NCBI RefSeq assembly: GCF_047675955.1
Contig: NC_132926.1
Location: 12,529,326-12,593,325 of the forward strand
From: Chlorocebus sabaeus
Lineage: Eukaryota > Chordata > Mammalia > Primates > Cercopithecidae
Direction: 5' to 3'
DNA: 64,000 nt
The notes below the pieces were generated by a model. That model was not told the origin of the DNA. It searched no databases and worked only from the letters and a program-made list of their open reading frames with translations. Shown here piece by piece: positions 47,691 through 60,424 of the stretch. Made by a program: the position numbers and the translations under genes. Numbering within the stretch: the stretch's first letter is position 1; each line of letters starts with the position of its first letter.

Positions 47691-48734
47691 TTTCACGTTT
47701 GAATATTTAGAAGTGAGGTGATGTTGTTAAATACATTAAACATACATCTGATAGTCATACATTTTTTAAAATATGATTGTGTCATGTAAATGTCTAAGGT
47801 TTCAAAAGGAGTAATAGTGCAATCCCTAATTTTACAGAAAGAAAAACTTCAGCTTTAGGAAGCAGTTTGCACATGGTAATGTGACCAGTGACGTGTGACA
47901 GGAAATGTTATCGGAACTAGAATGAAGGACCTATTCTGCTGAATATTGCGGGAGCCACTGCTTCCTCCAGTCCAGCACACAGAGAGCCTTGGCCCTGTGT
48001 TCATGCCAAGAACAAGCTCACCTCCTCCGCCTGCTTTGTCTTTAGGCCTTTTCAGTACTAAGAGGAAGATCACAAGGTCACAGTTACAGAGTGAAATCCA
48101 AAGGTCTACTTTTTTTTTAAGCAAAAGAGAAAGAATGCATATTCTTACAGTGAAAGCAGCAGCAATCTATGGCTGCTACTGGTTTTTTCCATTCTGTGTT
48201 CTATATGAGAGGTCTTTTCCATTTGTTTCTTATCTTGAAGGTACCACAAACACCTGGAAAGAAAATATCTAACTTTGAAAAACAGTAACAGATATCATCT
48301 ACAGTACAGTCACCTTCTCTCTCTCTGGCCCTTAGAGGGAATGTGATTTTTGCACGAGTTCTAGGTTTAGTGCTGTCTTCTTTCTTCCTGTTTGAACTGG
48401 TTTCCATCCTGAAAGATTTTACCGCACTGACATCTCATTGCATGAAGCAAGCCTCAGAGGCAGCCAGGGACAGAGACAGCTCAGCGAAGGGGAGGCAGGA
48501 ACAACAAGGTAGGGTGGGTGGCACTGCTGTATCCCATCATCTCTGCTTCTCCCCACCCACTGGGTGAGCATCCCCACCCCATTTGCCAAGTAGGACTTGG
48601 GCAGTGCATTCATGTTGTCACACGTCTTACACTTTGTATTAGTCTTTTCTAGAAGACAGGGTTGGAGTTAGCAGCAGCAGGATACAATCAAAAGGAAAAG
48701 AAGATGTGGGTTCTAATTCTGACACTACTGCTAA

Positions 48735-48915
48735 CACAGATTTCAAGGTCTTATTATATGCCAGCAACTGTGCATACAGACTTGACGTAATCTCGTTTAA
48801 CTTTTTATGAAACTGCACTGAAATCCCAGATATACAACACGAGAATTAGAGAGATTTAGTAACTTGTCCAAGAAAGTTCCATTCACAGATGGCCAAACCT
48901 GAACCTAAGCTCGTT
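48735..48915 (-). repeat. MIR SINE
   Basis: ttattatatgccagcaactg, cttgacgtaatctcgtttaa, tagtaacttgtccaagaaag. Confidence 0.65.
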
Positions 48916-49224
48916 TCTGCCTGATTGCATGCTCCTTCCGTGATCAGAAGTGTGGTGTCGGTGGCACAATGGAATGGTGCTTTAGGCCCTCTCCAACTTC
49001 TCTGGCAACCTCTTTCAGTATTATGAAAAGTGCTCTGCAAAAGTCTCTCCTTGCACAGAGACTATGAAGTTGCCATTAACTATTCTCTTTCCTTGTTGGT
49101 CATTGGCCTTGACCCATCTTGCCTCTCTGAGCCTCAAGTTTATTCATCTGTATATTGGATGCATTGGCATCTACAATATCAGAATTGTTTTGAGGAACTG
49201 TAGCTAATTCCAACACTGAGAGTT

Positions 49225-49425
49225 AATATCTTAAAAACGTTTTACTATGTGGCATGCACTTTTCTAAGTATTTTACATACGTTAACTTAAGGAATCCTGC
49301 AAGCACATATAAAATGGGAGAAATACTTCTACAATTCCAGATTTAGAGATGAGTGAAGTGAAGTACTTGGCTGTGGTCTGCTAATCCAAGTTCCAGCCCA
49401 GGCCTGCCTGACTCAAGTCCAGGCT
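49225..49425 (-). repeat. MIR SINE
   Basis: tatgtggcatgcacttttct, acgttaacttaaggaatcct, ccagatttagagatgagtga. Confidence 0.65.
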
Positions 49426-50514
49426 TGTAACTGCCTCTGCCTCCACCTCTTTGGATCACATAAATGAATGGATGTGGCAGCACTTTGCAGATGGTAAATC
49501 ATTCTGTAAATCTGTCCAAAGAACATCATAAGACAAACAGTTGTGTGCACAGCTGCTTGTAGCATATTGCATTGTTTATAATACCTAAACACAGCAAGCA
49601 AGATAAATGTGGTCAAATCAGGAATCCTATTATGTACATGATGGTTTATTCACACAATGGAAGAGAAGGTAGATAGATCTTGACCTGGAAAGATATCCTA
49701 AATATGTTCAGAAAAAAGAGACTACAGAGCACTATACGCAATATAATCCTTTTTTTTTTTTCCGAAATTTTATTTTCTATGTCCAGAAAGTCTGGAAAAA
49801 ATGTATGGCAAACCATTAACAATGATATCACTGAGTGGGAAGGAGGAGGGACAGATGTGAGGTTAAAGGGATAATTTTATTTGCTATGTTTTGTTAGAAA
49901 TGTTCATAATCATATATGTAACAATGAAAATAGAAATCTTTCTCCATTGGAGAGAAATGAAAGTCAGGCTGCAATCCTAAAGAACCATGTCCATAGGAGA
50001 CTGAGTGGATACATCCCAGGGATATACACCCAGGAAGCCCTGTGTTCAGGGGTGTCAGGCTGCTGTGGGAATGGCTCTCCTCCTTCCCTATCCCCAGCAG
50101 CTCTCCCACCCCATGCTGGGGCTATAGATGTAACCTCGGGGCTCACGAGCTGGATCACTGTTGCCAACATTACTAAATGGACAGAAAAGCACTGCAAAGT
50201 AACGTGGGTTAACATTCTTTTAAAAGGCACAACTATGAAACCAACTCAACAAGCAAAACATTGTTTTTATTTAGATCCTATAAGTTGCTTTGCAAGGGTT
50301 TTTATTAAAATATACTGGAACCTCCAACCTGAAGGCTAGAGCAGAAAAAAATTAAGCCTCCTAAAGCCTGTATGTTCAATATCTTAATGCTGATGAATAA
50401 AGGCTGGTTGGAGACACTTATGAAGATGTGCCTCAGATAGGCTCCACTTTACTATTTTGTTCTTCAAAACAGGAAAAATTTATGAGGTGCAAAAAAATAG
50501 ATAAAAAGCAAAAC

Positions 50515-50890
50515 TAACATTTGTTGAATTCTTACTATGTGCTGGGCAATGGGCTGTGTGCTTTGTGTTCAATATCTCAATGAGTCTTGACAAGAACCCC
50601 GGGGATAAGTATTACCCCATTTTAAGATATAAAGTAAGATACATTCTAATTATTATTATCATTCAATATTTATTGAGCACTTAATATATGCCAGCCATTA
50701 TGATAAGTGCTTTACATGACCCACCTCATTTAATTCACGGAATAACCTTATAAATCTGTTACCCTGGTTCTTCCCATGTCACAAATGAGGAAATCTAAAG
50801 GTTTATGCAACTTGTCCAGAGCCATAGAACTGTAGACAATGGAGCTGGAGCTGCTCCCATGTCTTTTTGGTTGCAAGGCTCTTGCACTGT
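50515..50890 (-). repeat. Two adjacent MIR copies
   Basis: First: cttactatgtgctgggcaat through accccattttaagatataaa (to about 50650). Second: atttattgagcacttaatat, tgccagccattatgataagt, ttcccatgtcacaaatgagg, cttgtccagagccatag. Confidence 0.75.
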
Positions 50891-50899
50891 GTGAGGCTA

Positions 50900-51890
50900 T
50901 TTATAGCAACATTGTATTATGTATAGTACCCGAATGTAACAAGCAAGATAAATATCCCCAAATCGGGGATCCTATTATATAAATGATGGTTTATCCACAC
51001 AATAGAATAGGAGATAACAGATATGTCTTGCCCAAGGGACCTGCATCTCCACTCTACTTTCCAGAAAGAACAGGGTCATCTGCTTTTAGATCTTAAATTA
51101 TACCACTCAGTCTCCTTTCTTGCAGCTCTTTAGACAAAAGAGCAGGCTCTAGACAAGGTGACTTTTGAAGGCCCCATTTCATATCACGTGTCAAAGATGT
51201 TAAAAAGAAAAAACCTCTCCAAATAAATACAATGTAAATATAATTGCAAAACTGTTGAGTTGTAGTTGACTAGCTAATATACTGTTCACTTTCTAAATAC
51301 TTAAGCAATTATTTGAATTTTGATATTTAATAGTTTAATGTCAATTAACAAATATTCTGAGCCAATAAAGTCACAGGCCCTGTGTTCTGTACCTATACCG
51401 TCCTAATGTGTAAACTTTCAAAGCTTAAGTGAAAATTGAACTACATGAACAAATGGTCCTGCAGCAATGGTCTCAGGTAAGGTTTTCACTGCAGAAATGG
51501 GGGTACATGAGCTATTTGCAATATTTCAAAAAGCTTAACAGAAATTGTACACCCACTCGTCTTCAGTATTGCTGCATGGGCTAATGAAAATGCCAAGATT
51601 CCTTGTTTGAATGAGAACAAGATAAACTCTAAGTAGACAACCTGTTTAACTCTGTTGGTCAGAAAATTCTGAATTATGTTTCTATAGTATTAATTAATTT
51701 AAATGAGTAACCACATTAATCAATGTTTAATGCATATTGCTTTTCTGAGAGACAGTGTATTTTAAAACATGCATCCATGGGCATAGGATAAGAAAAGGAC
51801 TCCATGGTGGTGAAAATCTTTGCAACTATTTATCCAGAAAGCCATCCTAGATAGGACAAGCTCCCTCCCTCCCCACATGACTTTCCTCCC
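50900..51890. other. DOCK2 intron, A/T-rich, nothing recognised
   Basis: 50905-51035 repeats the wording of 49555-49690 (catattgcattgtttataat, agcaagataaat, gatggttta), see findings. Confidence 0.5.
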
Positions 51891-52169
51891 TTTTCTCCCC
51901 CATCCAATGGCAAACTAGTGTTTCCTTTTATTCATGCCTCTGCATCATCACCAGTCCTGAATGAGAGCATTAAAATTCTGGACTATAAGCTCCTCTGAGG
52001 TAGGGAGTCATAACATAATCCACTCGGACCTGCCCCCGCTTACACTGTTAAACAAACAGATTGTGAATCATTGGTAAGTTACTTGAGAACAGGGATTAGG
52101 TCTGTGTCACTACTTTGGGCTCAACACCTAGCACAAGTACCTGCCACAGAATAAGTAATTGTCATGATT

Positions 52170-53820
52170 TAATTAAGCAGATTTAAGCTCGAATAGGAGA
52201 CGTCACGTAACTGTTGCAGAGAGAAAGCAGAGATTCTTAGATGAGGGGGTAGAGCTAGAATAGAGGATCTGGAAGCTTCTGGGCACAGATTTCTTCAACT
52301 GTCCTGACAACACAGCTTGACCACATACAAAAGACTAAGGGGTTCTTTGACAGGGAATGAGAGAAACCAAAGAATATATCCAACGTTCTATCCTCCTTCC
52401 TACAGTGAAAATACCCTTACTCATCCCACCACCCTCCAGAAAGAGAACACAGACATCAGAGGCTCATTCAGTGATGACTGATAGTTTCCTCAGTAGGGTT
52501 TCCCCAAATCAAAATTCTACTATCGGCATTTTTCAAAATGGACTCCTCCCACAAATCCCTTCCAAGTCAGGCAGGTGCAAAACCAAGCTGGGAGGCCAAT
52601 CTCATAAAACATACAGCATCCTGTGCCTCAGCCAGAATTCAGAGCCCACTCTCACTGACCGGTCTGCTTAGGGATTAATTCTATCAGAAACTTTAGAAAA
52701 ATTACTAGCAAAGGGAGGTTTTAAAATCTCACCCTTGAACCTCTTTTCCTTTGCTAATAAAGGACAGAGGAAGTATATCAGTCTAAAATGCAACAGAATT
52801 GGCCAGAAAAGACCAATAGATCTAAGGAGTGAATCTGTATCCTCTGATCTATGCGTGCAGTTACACAGACATCAGGGTTGCCTTTGTCAGTTCAGATTGG
52901 ATACAATCAAAACCCTCCCCAGAAACTCATCTGTATAAATAAAAAATAAGCAAGAGATAATGTGTGCCCTTCTCCATGGTGCTGGCAAAATCATGGCCTC
53001 CTAGAACAAGGGCATTTCTCCTCATCTTGGGAAATATGGATGCACTCTCTCTCCTAACCCCGCCCCCCGCAACAGAGTATGTGCCTCGGTTGTAACATTG
53101 AAAAAGCATGTGTGTTGGGTTTTGTTTGTTGTTGTTGTTGTTTTTTACTGTTTTCTAACTGTCACCAATGATTTCAACATTTTTAAAGTTCTGTCACATT
53201 TCTAACACCATCATCCCCAGCTCTTTCTGGAAAGCTTAGGCTATGTGCTCCCTTTTCCTCCACTAAATCTCCCAGATCCACCTATACAACTACAATACAT
53301 TTGGGCAAGGGAGAACTCATTTATTTTCCTTGATTTATTCCAAATTTCCCAATTTGATCTACAGTTTCTGGTGGCTTTTCTGGATGGTAGAAAGATGGCC
53401 ACTTCATTTTCCAGTTTCTGTAACACACTCGGTGCCCCCACTTTTAATCCGTAGCTCTGAGCCTTCCCCAACAAGCTGGTGAGCAGGAAAGCAGTTTCTA
53501 CGAATGCTCGGTCACTTTCCATTCTCAACAGCGACAGCCTAGCTTAGCTGGTTATTATAACCACGTCATCTTGAAGCAAATCCATGAGCTTATTCCTGGG
53601 AGCACATTAAGGTTTTCTTTCAGATAAGTATGCAGCATCTCGAAGTAGTCATCTGCTCCCAGGTTTCTGTGGCCTGGAGTGAATTGAGATCCTTGAGAAG
53701 CTGCCTCAACAGCAGATTGCAGCTCCTCTCCAACCCTCTGCCTTACCAAAAAATGAGGTAATATCTGTTATATCTGTTATAGTCCAATACCTCAAGAAGC
53801 ATTATCTAAGCATCTGCTTC
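52170..53820. other. DOCK2 intron, no gene seen
   Basis: Frames of 60-104 codons on both strands (52357-52671 +, 53241-53528 -) overlap others and lack splice signals. A (TTG)n run lies at 53126-53144. Confidence 0.45.
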
Positions 53821-53829
53821 AGTGGTCTA

Positions 53830-53970
53830 TAACCATGGCTGCATTTTTAGAACAAGCTGGGGATTTTCCATATATATAAATATATTCATGCCCAGGTTCC
53901 ACCCAAGACAAATTCTAAGTCTCTGGTGATGAGACTCAAGCGTTGTTATTCTGTAAAAGCTCTCTACATA
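53830..53970 (+). repeat. Possible hAT-Charlie MITE remnant
   Basis: gtggtctataaccatggctg, aagctggggattttcc, ccaggttccacccaagacaa, gatgagactcaagc. Resembles the same element type as 6470-6680. Confidence 0.4.
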
Positions 53971-53979
53971 AATTTCAAT

Positions 53980-55160
53980 ACGGAGTGGTACCAACTCACT
54001 ACGTGCCACGCTCTGTCCTGGATTCTGATTCAGAGACAGAAAATCTAGCCCCTGCTTTCAAGAGAGCACAGTGTATTAGCAATGTAGGACTAGGGAAGAA
54101 CCACATGGTAAAGGAAGGATCCTGACAGTGCTATTACAGGGAGCTGAGAAAGCTCAGAAAAAATGTCATTACCCAATCTAGGAAAATGTGAGAAGGTGTC
54201 CTGAGGGAGGTGCTGCAGAGCCAGCTGGGAGAAACATGCACCTGATGTGTTCTTTGCAGTGTAGTAAGTAAGGCTTTATAATAACAATGCCTCTCCATAA
54301 TAAGAGTGGAGCCTAATAATACAGAACTAACTCTTATATATTCTTGCTGTCAGCCCCTTTCCTTGAAACTGTATCAAGTCTCACTTGCAGTGAGTCAGAC
54401 CAACCACTCTTGGATTCCTACCTTCTGCCTGGAATTCTGATTATGATTTTCCCACAATCACGATGGGAAACAGAGTTCACCACACCTTCACCTTGGACTA
54501 CAGGCATCTTCTTCAGAGAGTTCAGTCCTTGGGGTCTGGAGAGGTTTCGTTTCTCCCAGGCCCTACCCCAACCAGTCTTGGTCAGCTCATCCCCCCCAGA
54601 GATGAGAGCCACCAGAGATGACAGCATGTTTTTCTCTGTGTCTGAGATGTCCTTCTCCTTTTGATTACCTGGTAATATCCTGGTCACCAGGGAAAAACTC
54701 AGCCCAATCATCATCTTTGGGAACTCAACTACTCCAAACTTCCACCTTACCCCAGGCAAAGTTGCATATTCTTTCTGAGTACCCACAAAACTTTGTTCAT
54801 ATTTCTTGGGACCACACCTTTCCATTTTGAAAGTCCAAAGTGTAGTGTCATGTTTAATACAGAGTAAACACTAAGTACATGTATAAATACACAAAATGAA
54901 CATGTCAATGGAGGGATGGATGGATGGTTGGATGAAAGAATGAACAGATGGGTAGCAACATTGTCTAAACTACTTTACATCTTATCAATTCAGAGTTTGA
55001 TGAAAAATAATAGATGTGCTAAGTCATGTCTTCTCAAAAAACAAAGATGCTGGCAACTTCTTTACTTATTCCCCCTATACGTACCATCTCCTCTTCTTTC
55101 TTCACTTTTCACCATATAGCCAAGAGGGTGTGGTGTTGTGACTCGTCTTCCAGGATAGGT
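53980..55160. other. DOCK2 intron, no gene seen
   Basis: Antiparallel frames of 106 (54344-54664 +) and 135 codons (54418-54825 -) overlap almost fully. Neither shows family features or splice sites. Confidence 0.45.
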
Positions 55161-55163
55161 TTT

Positions 55164-55461
55164 CTTTTTTTTTTTTTTCAAGACAGGGTCTTGCTCTGTC
55201 CGCCCAGGCTGGAGTGCAGTGGAGTGATCACAGCTCACTGCATCCTCTAGCTTCTGGGTCCAAGCGATCCTCCCACATCAGCTTCCTGAGTAGCTGGGAC
55301 TACAGGTGCATGCCACCATGCCCAGCTAATTTTTTAATTTTTTGAAGACGTAGGGTCTTGCCATGTTTCTCAGACTGGCTTCAACCTCCTCAGCTCAAGT
55401 AATCCCCTAGCTTCGGCTTCCCAAAGTGCAGGTATTATAGGCGTGAGCCACCCTGCCCAGC
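55164..55461 (-). mobile_element. AluJ/S-type, full length
   Basis: Poly-T head, aagacagggtcttgctctgt, both monomers, and end gagccaccctgcccagc. Confidence 0.9.
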
Positions 55462-55470
55462 AAAGGATAG

Positions 55471-55482
55471 TTTTGTTGTTGC

Positions 55483-55517
<35 letters not shown>

Positions 55518-55665
55518 GAGATGGAGTTTCGCTCTTGTTGCCCAGGCTGGAGTGCAATGGCGTGATCTTGGCTCACCACAACCTCTGCCTCCCGGGTTCA
55601 AGCGATTCTCCTGCCTCAACATCCTGAGTAGCTGGGATTACAGGCATGAGCCACCGGGCCCGGCC
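55471..55665 (-). mobile_element. AluS with a deletion joining its two arms
   Basis: (TTG)n head, ttgagatggagtttcgctct, right-arm sequence to gctgggattacaggc, then straight to atgagccaccgggcccggcc. The segment between the two 'ctgggattacaggc' copies is missing. Flanked by AAGGATAGTTTT and AAGGGTAGTTTT. Confidence 0.9.
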
Positions 55666-55859
55666 AAGGGTAGTTTTTAAGCAGATAAGTAATTGGTCTC
55701 CTGGGGGTGTTTCTGGAAAGGTTAACTACACTTACCCTCACTGAATCATGTCATTCCTTCTCCCCAGATATAAAAGCGAAGGCATTTTTATTAATATATT
55801 TGATGACTGTGGGAAGTCTCTGTTTTTATGTACCCTTTGATGAAGTATAAGCAAAAAGT

Positions 55860-56065
55860 TTAGATTTGGACAAATGAAATTCTGGCCCTGCCACTAACTT
55901 GCTCTGTAGCCTGAGTTTACTTATTTCAACTCATATAAGCCTCAGTTTGCTCATCAGTAACATGGAGATAACAGCTTACTCAAAGAATTGTGGTAGAAAT
56001 AAACTGACTTCTGAACATAAAGGGCTTAGGACAGAGTTGGGCTTATAGCAAGCATTCATTAACAT
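55860..56065 (+). repeat. MIR SINE
   Basis: attctggccctgccactaac, ttgctctgtagcctgag, agcctcagtttgctcatcag. Confidence 0.75.
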
Positions 56066-56689
56066 GAATAACATTATGTCAATATTTTTAAAACAAGTAC
56101 CCACCATGAATTAGAATATAAAGTATGCATGAATAATTAAGATAAAACATAAGACTGAATTCAAATAAATTCAACCTTTGGACTGACCCCAGAACATTGA
56201 GCATTTATATTCACTCACCTGAAATGATTAATACTTATGTGGAAAAGCCTGAAAATAACTTAAATCGCTCACTGCTGTTTCACAGATACGTTTGCGTGAT
56301 CTATCTCAGGTCACATGGTCTGTTAGAACTAGAGCTGGAAATAGAACCCAACACTTCCCAAAAGCTGCAAAAAGGCCCTAGCATCGAATACTGCCTTCCC
56401 TGTCACCACCACCTTAATAAATAGTGTACTAAGAAGAGACATCATTAATTAATTAATCACATGCTTTTGAGAGATTAAGGTAGTAAGGAAGGAAAGAAAA
56501 AACATTTTGGTATTAACCACATGCTCAGCAACTTGGTGTTATGAATTAACAAAATATGGAGAGATAAGCTAAGGCTCAGAGAGGCCCCAATACCACTCAG
56601 CTAGTCAGTGATGGCATTAGAATTCAAATCCATGCCTGTGTGTCTCCAAAGTCCATCATCTTTCAACTAGAATTTAACTCAATCCAAAT

Positions 56690-56880
56690 CAACAAGTATG
56701 TACTGACTGCTCAATAAATGTGCTGGGTACTGTGCTAGGATATAGAAGTGAACAAGACCAATGTGGTCTTTGTGCTCATGGGGGTTACTATCCAGATAAG
56801 AAAACAGACATTGTAAAGCTGGGCACAGTGCGGTGACTGTCAGGTAAGGCGAAGCGCATACAACCTCCACACTCTTCAGG
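56690..56880 (-). repeat. L2 fragment
   Basis: gtactgactgctcaataaat, gctgggtactgtgctaggat, atagaagtgaacaagaccaa, ctcatgggggttactatcc. Confidence 0.7.
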
Positions 56881-57329
56881 CAATGAGAAGAAAATGTGAG
56901 CTCTAATCTCTGCCCCAGAGTTCAAAACATTACAGGTGAAACATGTCCATGTAGGCTGGCCTGGGGGTGTGACCAACCCCAAGGCATTATTTCTGTGGGA
57001 AAATGCAGGCTGAATTCTAAACTGATGTATAAACAACTTTGGGAGCCCAGCAGTACTCAAAGTTGGTACCTGCTTTTTATGCGATTTTTTAATGCAAAAG
57101 CATTTAATGCAGATTTACATTTCTCACTGGATTCCACTGACTATAAAAAATAAAATTAGTGTCACCATGTATTTCTTGAAAGTAGACTAATTGAAGATGG
57201 GAGGATCAATCAAACCACGGAGATTAATTATTGAATATCTGCTTGGAGTCCGGCACTATGGCCACGCAGTGTGGAAATACAGGAGAAATGTAAGACTGGA
57301 TCAGCTCTGTCCTTGGAGAGTCTGTAAAC

Positions 57330-58198
57330 CACACATAGGACACCCACAGAACAACATTTTCTGTAAATGATGGCCTATGTCAAATTTCCAAGAGACAGGG
57401 GTGGACACATGTCTGTGAAACAGACCAGGCAAGGCAAATATAAGGGAAATTGACCCAGGCTTCAAAAGACAAATATGATTTAAATATTCAAAGAATGTTT
57501 ATTGTAGCAGTGGGAGGAGTGTTAACCAGGCAGTGAGGCTTAGGAAGGACTAGATGTGCTCTGAAATAATGAATAGACCGCTGAGGCCAAGTGCTGGGAA
57601 ATAAAGTCTCCAAGTCTCTAGTAAGAGAGGAGCTTGTCTTCAACACCTTTGCATCCCAAAGGCCTAGCATGGTACCTAACAGATCACAGGTGCTTAGATA
57701 ATGTTTAGTGAGCTGTTGGATAGAAAGATATTACTTCAGTTGAAAAGAGAAATAACAGTTGAAAAGAGAAATAACAGAAAGTGTTAGTCTTGTCCCAACA
57801 TGTGCCAGAAAGTCCTACTATGACAAGAGCAAAATGTCAAGCTGCATATAATTAAGTGCTAAATTCTATGATAAGGCCGAAAGTTTTCAGAATGCAGGAG
57901 AGGTGCTGAGTGAGATGGAGCTAAAAGAACCTGGGGTGATTTCTTAATTGAGGAAGAATTGGGTTGGGCCTATTAGGAAAGGCAGGTCTGCCTCTCAGAG
58001 GTCACAATTCAGATGTCTACATAGTCAGGATGGATAATATAAAAGTGTGGACCCAGTCATCTAGAAAGCAATAGGAATGAGTGGGACTGTGGGTTTTATG
58101 AAATAATTCTGCAAGCCAAACACAATACATCTGTGGGCTAGATTCAGGTTGTAAACCACCAGTTGAAGGCTTTCAAGACAGACAGAAGGGAGAAAAAC
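57330..58198. other. DOCK2 intron with a short tandem repeat
   Basis: 57590-57715 is an L2 3' end (+). 57737-57774 is two copies of a 19-base unit (cagttgaaaagagaaataa). The rest is not identified. Confidence 0.5.
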
Positions 58199-58428
58199 AG
58201 GGTGACTGTAGTCAATAATTTAATTGTCACATTTTAACATTACTAAAAGAGTATAACTGCATTGACTGTAATACAAAGGACGACAGCTTGAGGACATGGA
58301 TACCCCATTTTCCATGCTGCGATTATTACGCATCCCACGCTTGTATCAAAATATCTCACGTACCCCACAAATATATACACCTACTATGTACCCACAAAAA
58401 TTAAAAATTAAAAAAAAGAAAAAGAGGG
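58199..58428 (+). mobile_element. L1 3' UTR end (L1PB/L1MA age)
   Basis: agggtgactgtagtcaataa, aaaagagtataactgcattg, gaggacatggataccccatt, cacctactatgtacccacaa and an A-rich tail. Confidence 0.88.
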
Positions 58429-58429
58429 A

Positions 58430-59290
58430 ACAAAAGAACCCCTTCCAGATGGAAGGAACAGGGTAAATGACAAAGAAATAAGAAAGAGCATGAAGGCTTG
58501 GTGGGACAGTGAGAGTCTGGCTGTGCTAGAATGTAAACTGCAGGCTGAAAACAGTTGGAAATGTGGTTGGAGAAGAAAAGGAAGCTGAGTTTGGATTTCA
58601 GGCCAAAGACAAGGTAATAAATAGAGGGTCAAAGATGACTTTAGCATGCTAGGTGGCTTGCAGAAACTGTGCTGAAATTAAACTTCATTTTCCAATCCAG
58701 ACTGTTAAACCCATTGTGTTTATCTCTAAGACAAACCTGATCTAAAAACCTCCCTGAGACAATGACCATTCTAGAACTCTTAGATCATTTGCTGGAAGCT
58801 TCCTCGCAGCAGTCTTTCGCTGCTGCCTCTCAGATTGTGCATGGCAGGTGGGGCACCACAGACAGAGCTGCTGATCAAACGCATCCTTAAAAACAGAGCG
58901 CCTCCTCCCTCGCTTAACTCATTTCACTTAAGGATTTACATTTATACCAGGAGAGCAAATCAAAGTTATAGTTCCCTCAGCAACTGTAACCTGGACCAAA
59001 CATAGTATATTTCTCTGCAGCTGAGAGGGTTTTTAACTCATGCCTCTCAACTTCGAAGGGGAGATTTAATTCAAACATTATGCAAGAAATGCTTTTTGGA
59101 AACCAAGTGGCTGCCCCAGTGAAGGTTTAGAGTGTAAATGGCTGTTCCTTTCAACTAGTACTTTTATGCAAGGGTTCCCAGCAAACAGAAATCTTCCGCA
59201 ACCCCTCCACAGTCTTGGAGGGAGAATAGAAAGGTACCTTCTCCATCCCTCCAAGCCGCCACGCCGTTTATGGGTCAAAGCCCAGCTTTG
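58430..59290. other. DOCK2 intron, no gene or named repeat seen
   Basis: A 79-codon - strand frame (58408-58647) overlaps the L1 tail. Nothing else supported. Confidence 0.5.
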
Positions 59291-59295
59291 CTACT

Positions 59296-59355
59296 GCAGG
59301 CAGCCAGTGTTGACGAGAGGACTGTGCAGGCAGCCGGTGTTGATGAGGGGACTGT
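59296..59355. repeat. Tandem duplication, 2 x 30 bases
   Basis: gcaggcagccagtgttgacg (59296) and gcaggcagccggtgttgatg (59326), each followed by agRggactgt. Confidence 0.9.
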
Positions 59356-60424
59356 GCAGGGGCCAGGACTAGGGGAAGAGTGAAACAAGTGAGACACCAG
59401 CCTAGGGGGCAAAATTGAAGGGGTCCCAAAAAAATCAGTAATCAAGAAAATTAACAATGCAATGTTTTGTTTAAAAAATTAATGCAAAAACTCATGGCAA
59501 ACAAAATAACAAAATATTGATTTTTTTTAAATGTCATGGTATTATTTGATTTGATTACTGGATTTTTGGTGCCCCATTACATTCTGCCCTTCCTCCTGGG
59601 CCATGCCTCACCCTCATCCTGGCTCTGAGAGGCAGTGAAGAAGGATGTGAGATTGAGGATAGGAAGGAGGGAGTGTGTGAGGCCATTGTAGATTTGGCTG
59701 TAGGTGAACTTCTTTAAACTTTGGTCATGGCAAATGATGGAATATTAAAGAATACCTTAAGAAGTATTTCTAGTTGGTGCTGATGGAACTGAACCTGGTG
59801 GATCATTAACTTTACTAGGGAAAGGTCTAGTCAACTGTGAGAAAAAGCTGTCTTCTTATTTTCCAGATGAATTCCCTGAGAATACACAACCCAAAGACCA
59901 TCCCTAAGCAATGCCAAACCAACCATTCTCCATGCTCGCTAGGCAAAGATCAGCTGACACTCAAGTCCTATACTGTGGCCTAGGACTTACCACATGGCTA
60001 GGGCTGTCAAACAGCCCATGTGAAATACTATAGGCTGCAAGGTCCCTGAGAACAGGACAGGCTCCTATGCTCCTCCATGTCCCACGTCCCCAGAGCCTAG
60101 TCCTGGGTTAAGGCATGCTAAATGTTGGTTTAGTCATGCAATTACCTAATCATTCATTTGGTGGGAGGTTACATTGGCCTCCTGATTGATTGAGGCAGTT
60201 AGGAATTTTGCAAATGGAACTTTCTAGTAAGGCTAGTCCTTTGTGGATTTTGTTGTCTTAACTCATAAAGCAGAAAATCCTGTATCCATCAGGTTTTTAC
60301 ACTAATTTCTATGTGTTATTTCCCTTCACATGGAAATAAGTATACTTGGCAGAACTGCTCACCTTCAAACCTCATTCTTCATAAGTGAGTGATCATCCCT
60401 TAAATACTTCAAAAATAAGCTTTT

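Noticed and set aside
54344..54825. 106-codon + and 135-codon - frames
   Set aside because: The two overlap almost fully and neither has splice sites or family features.
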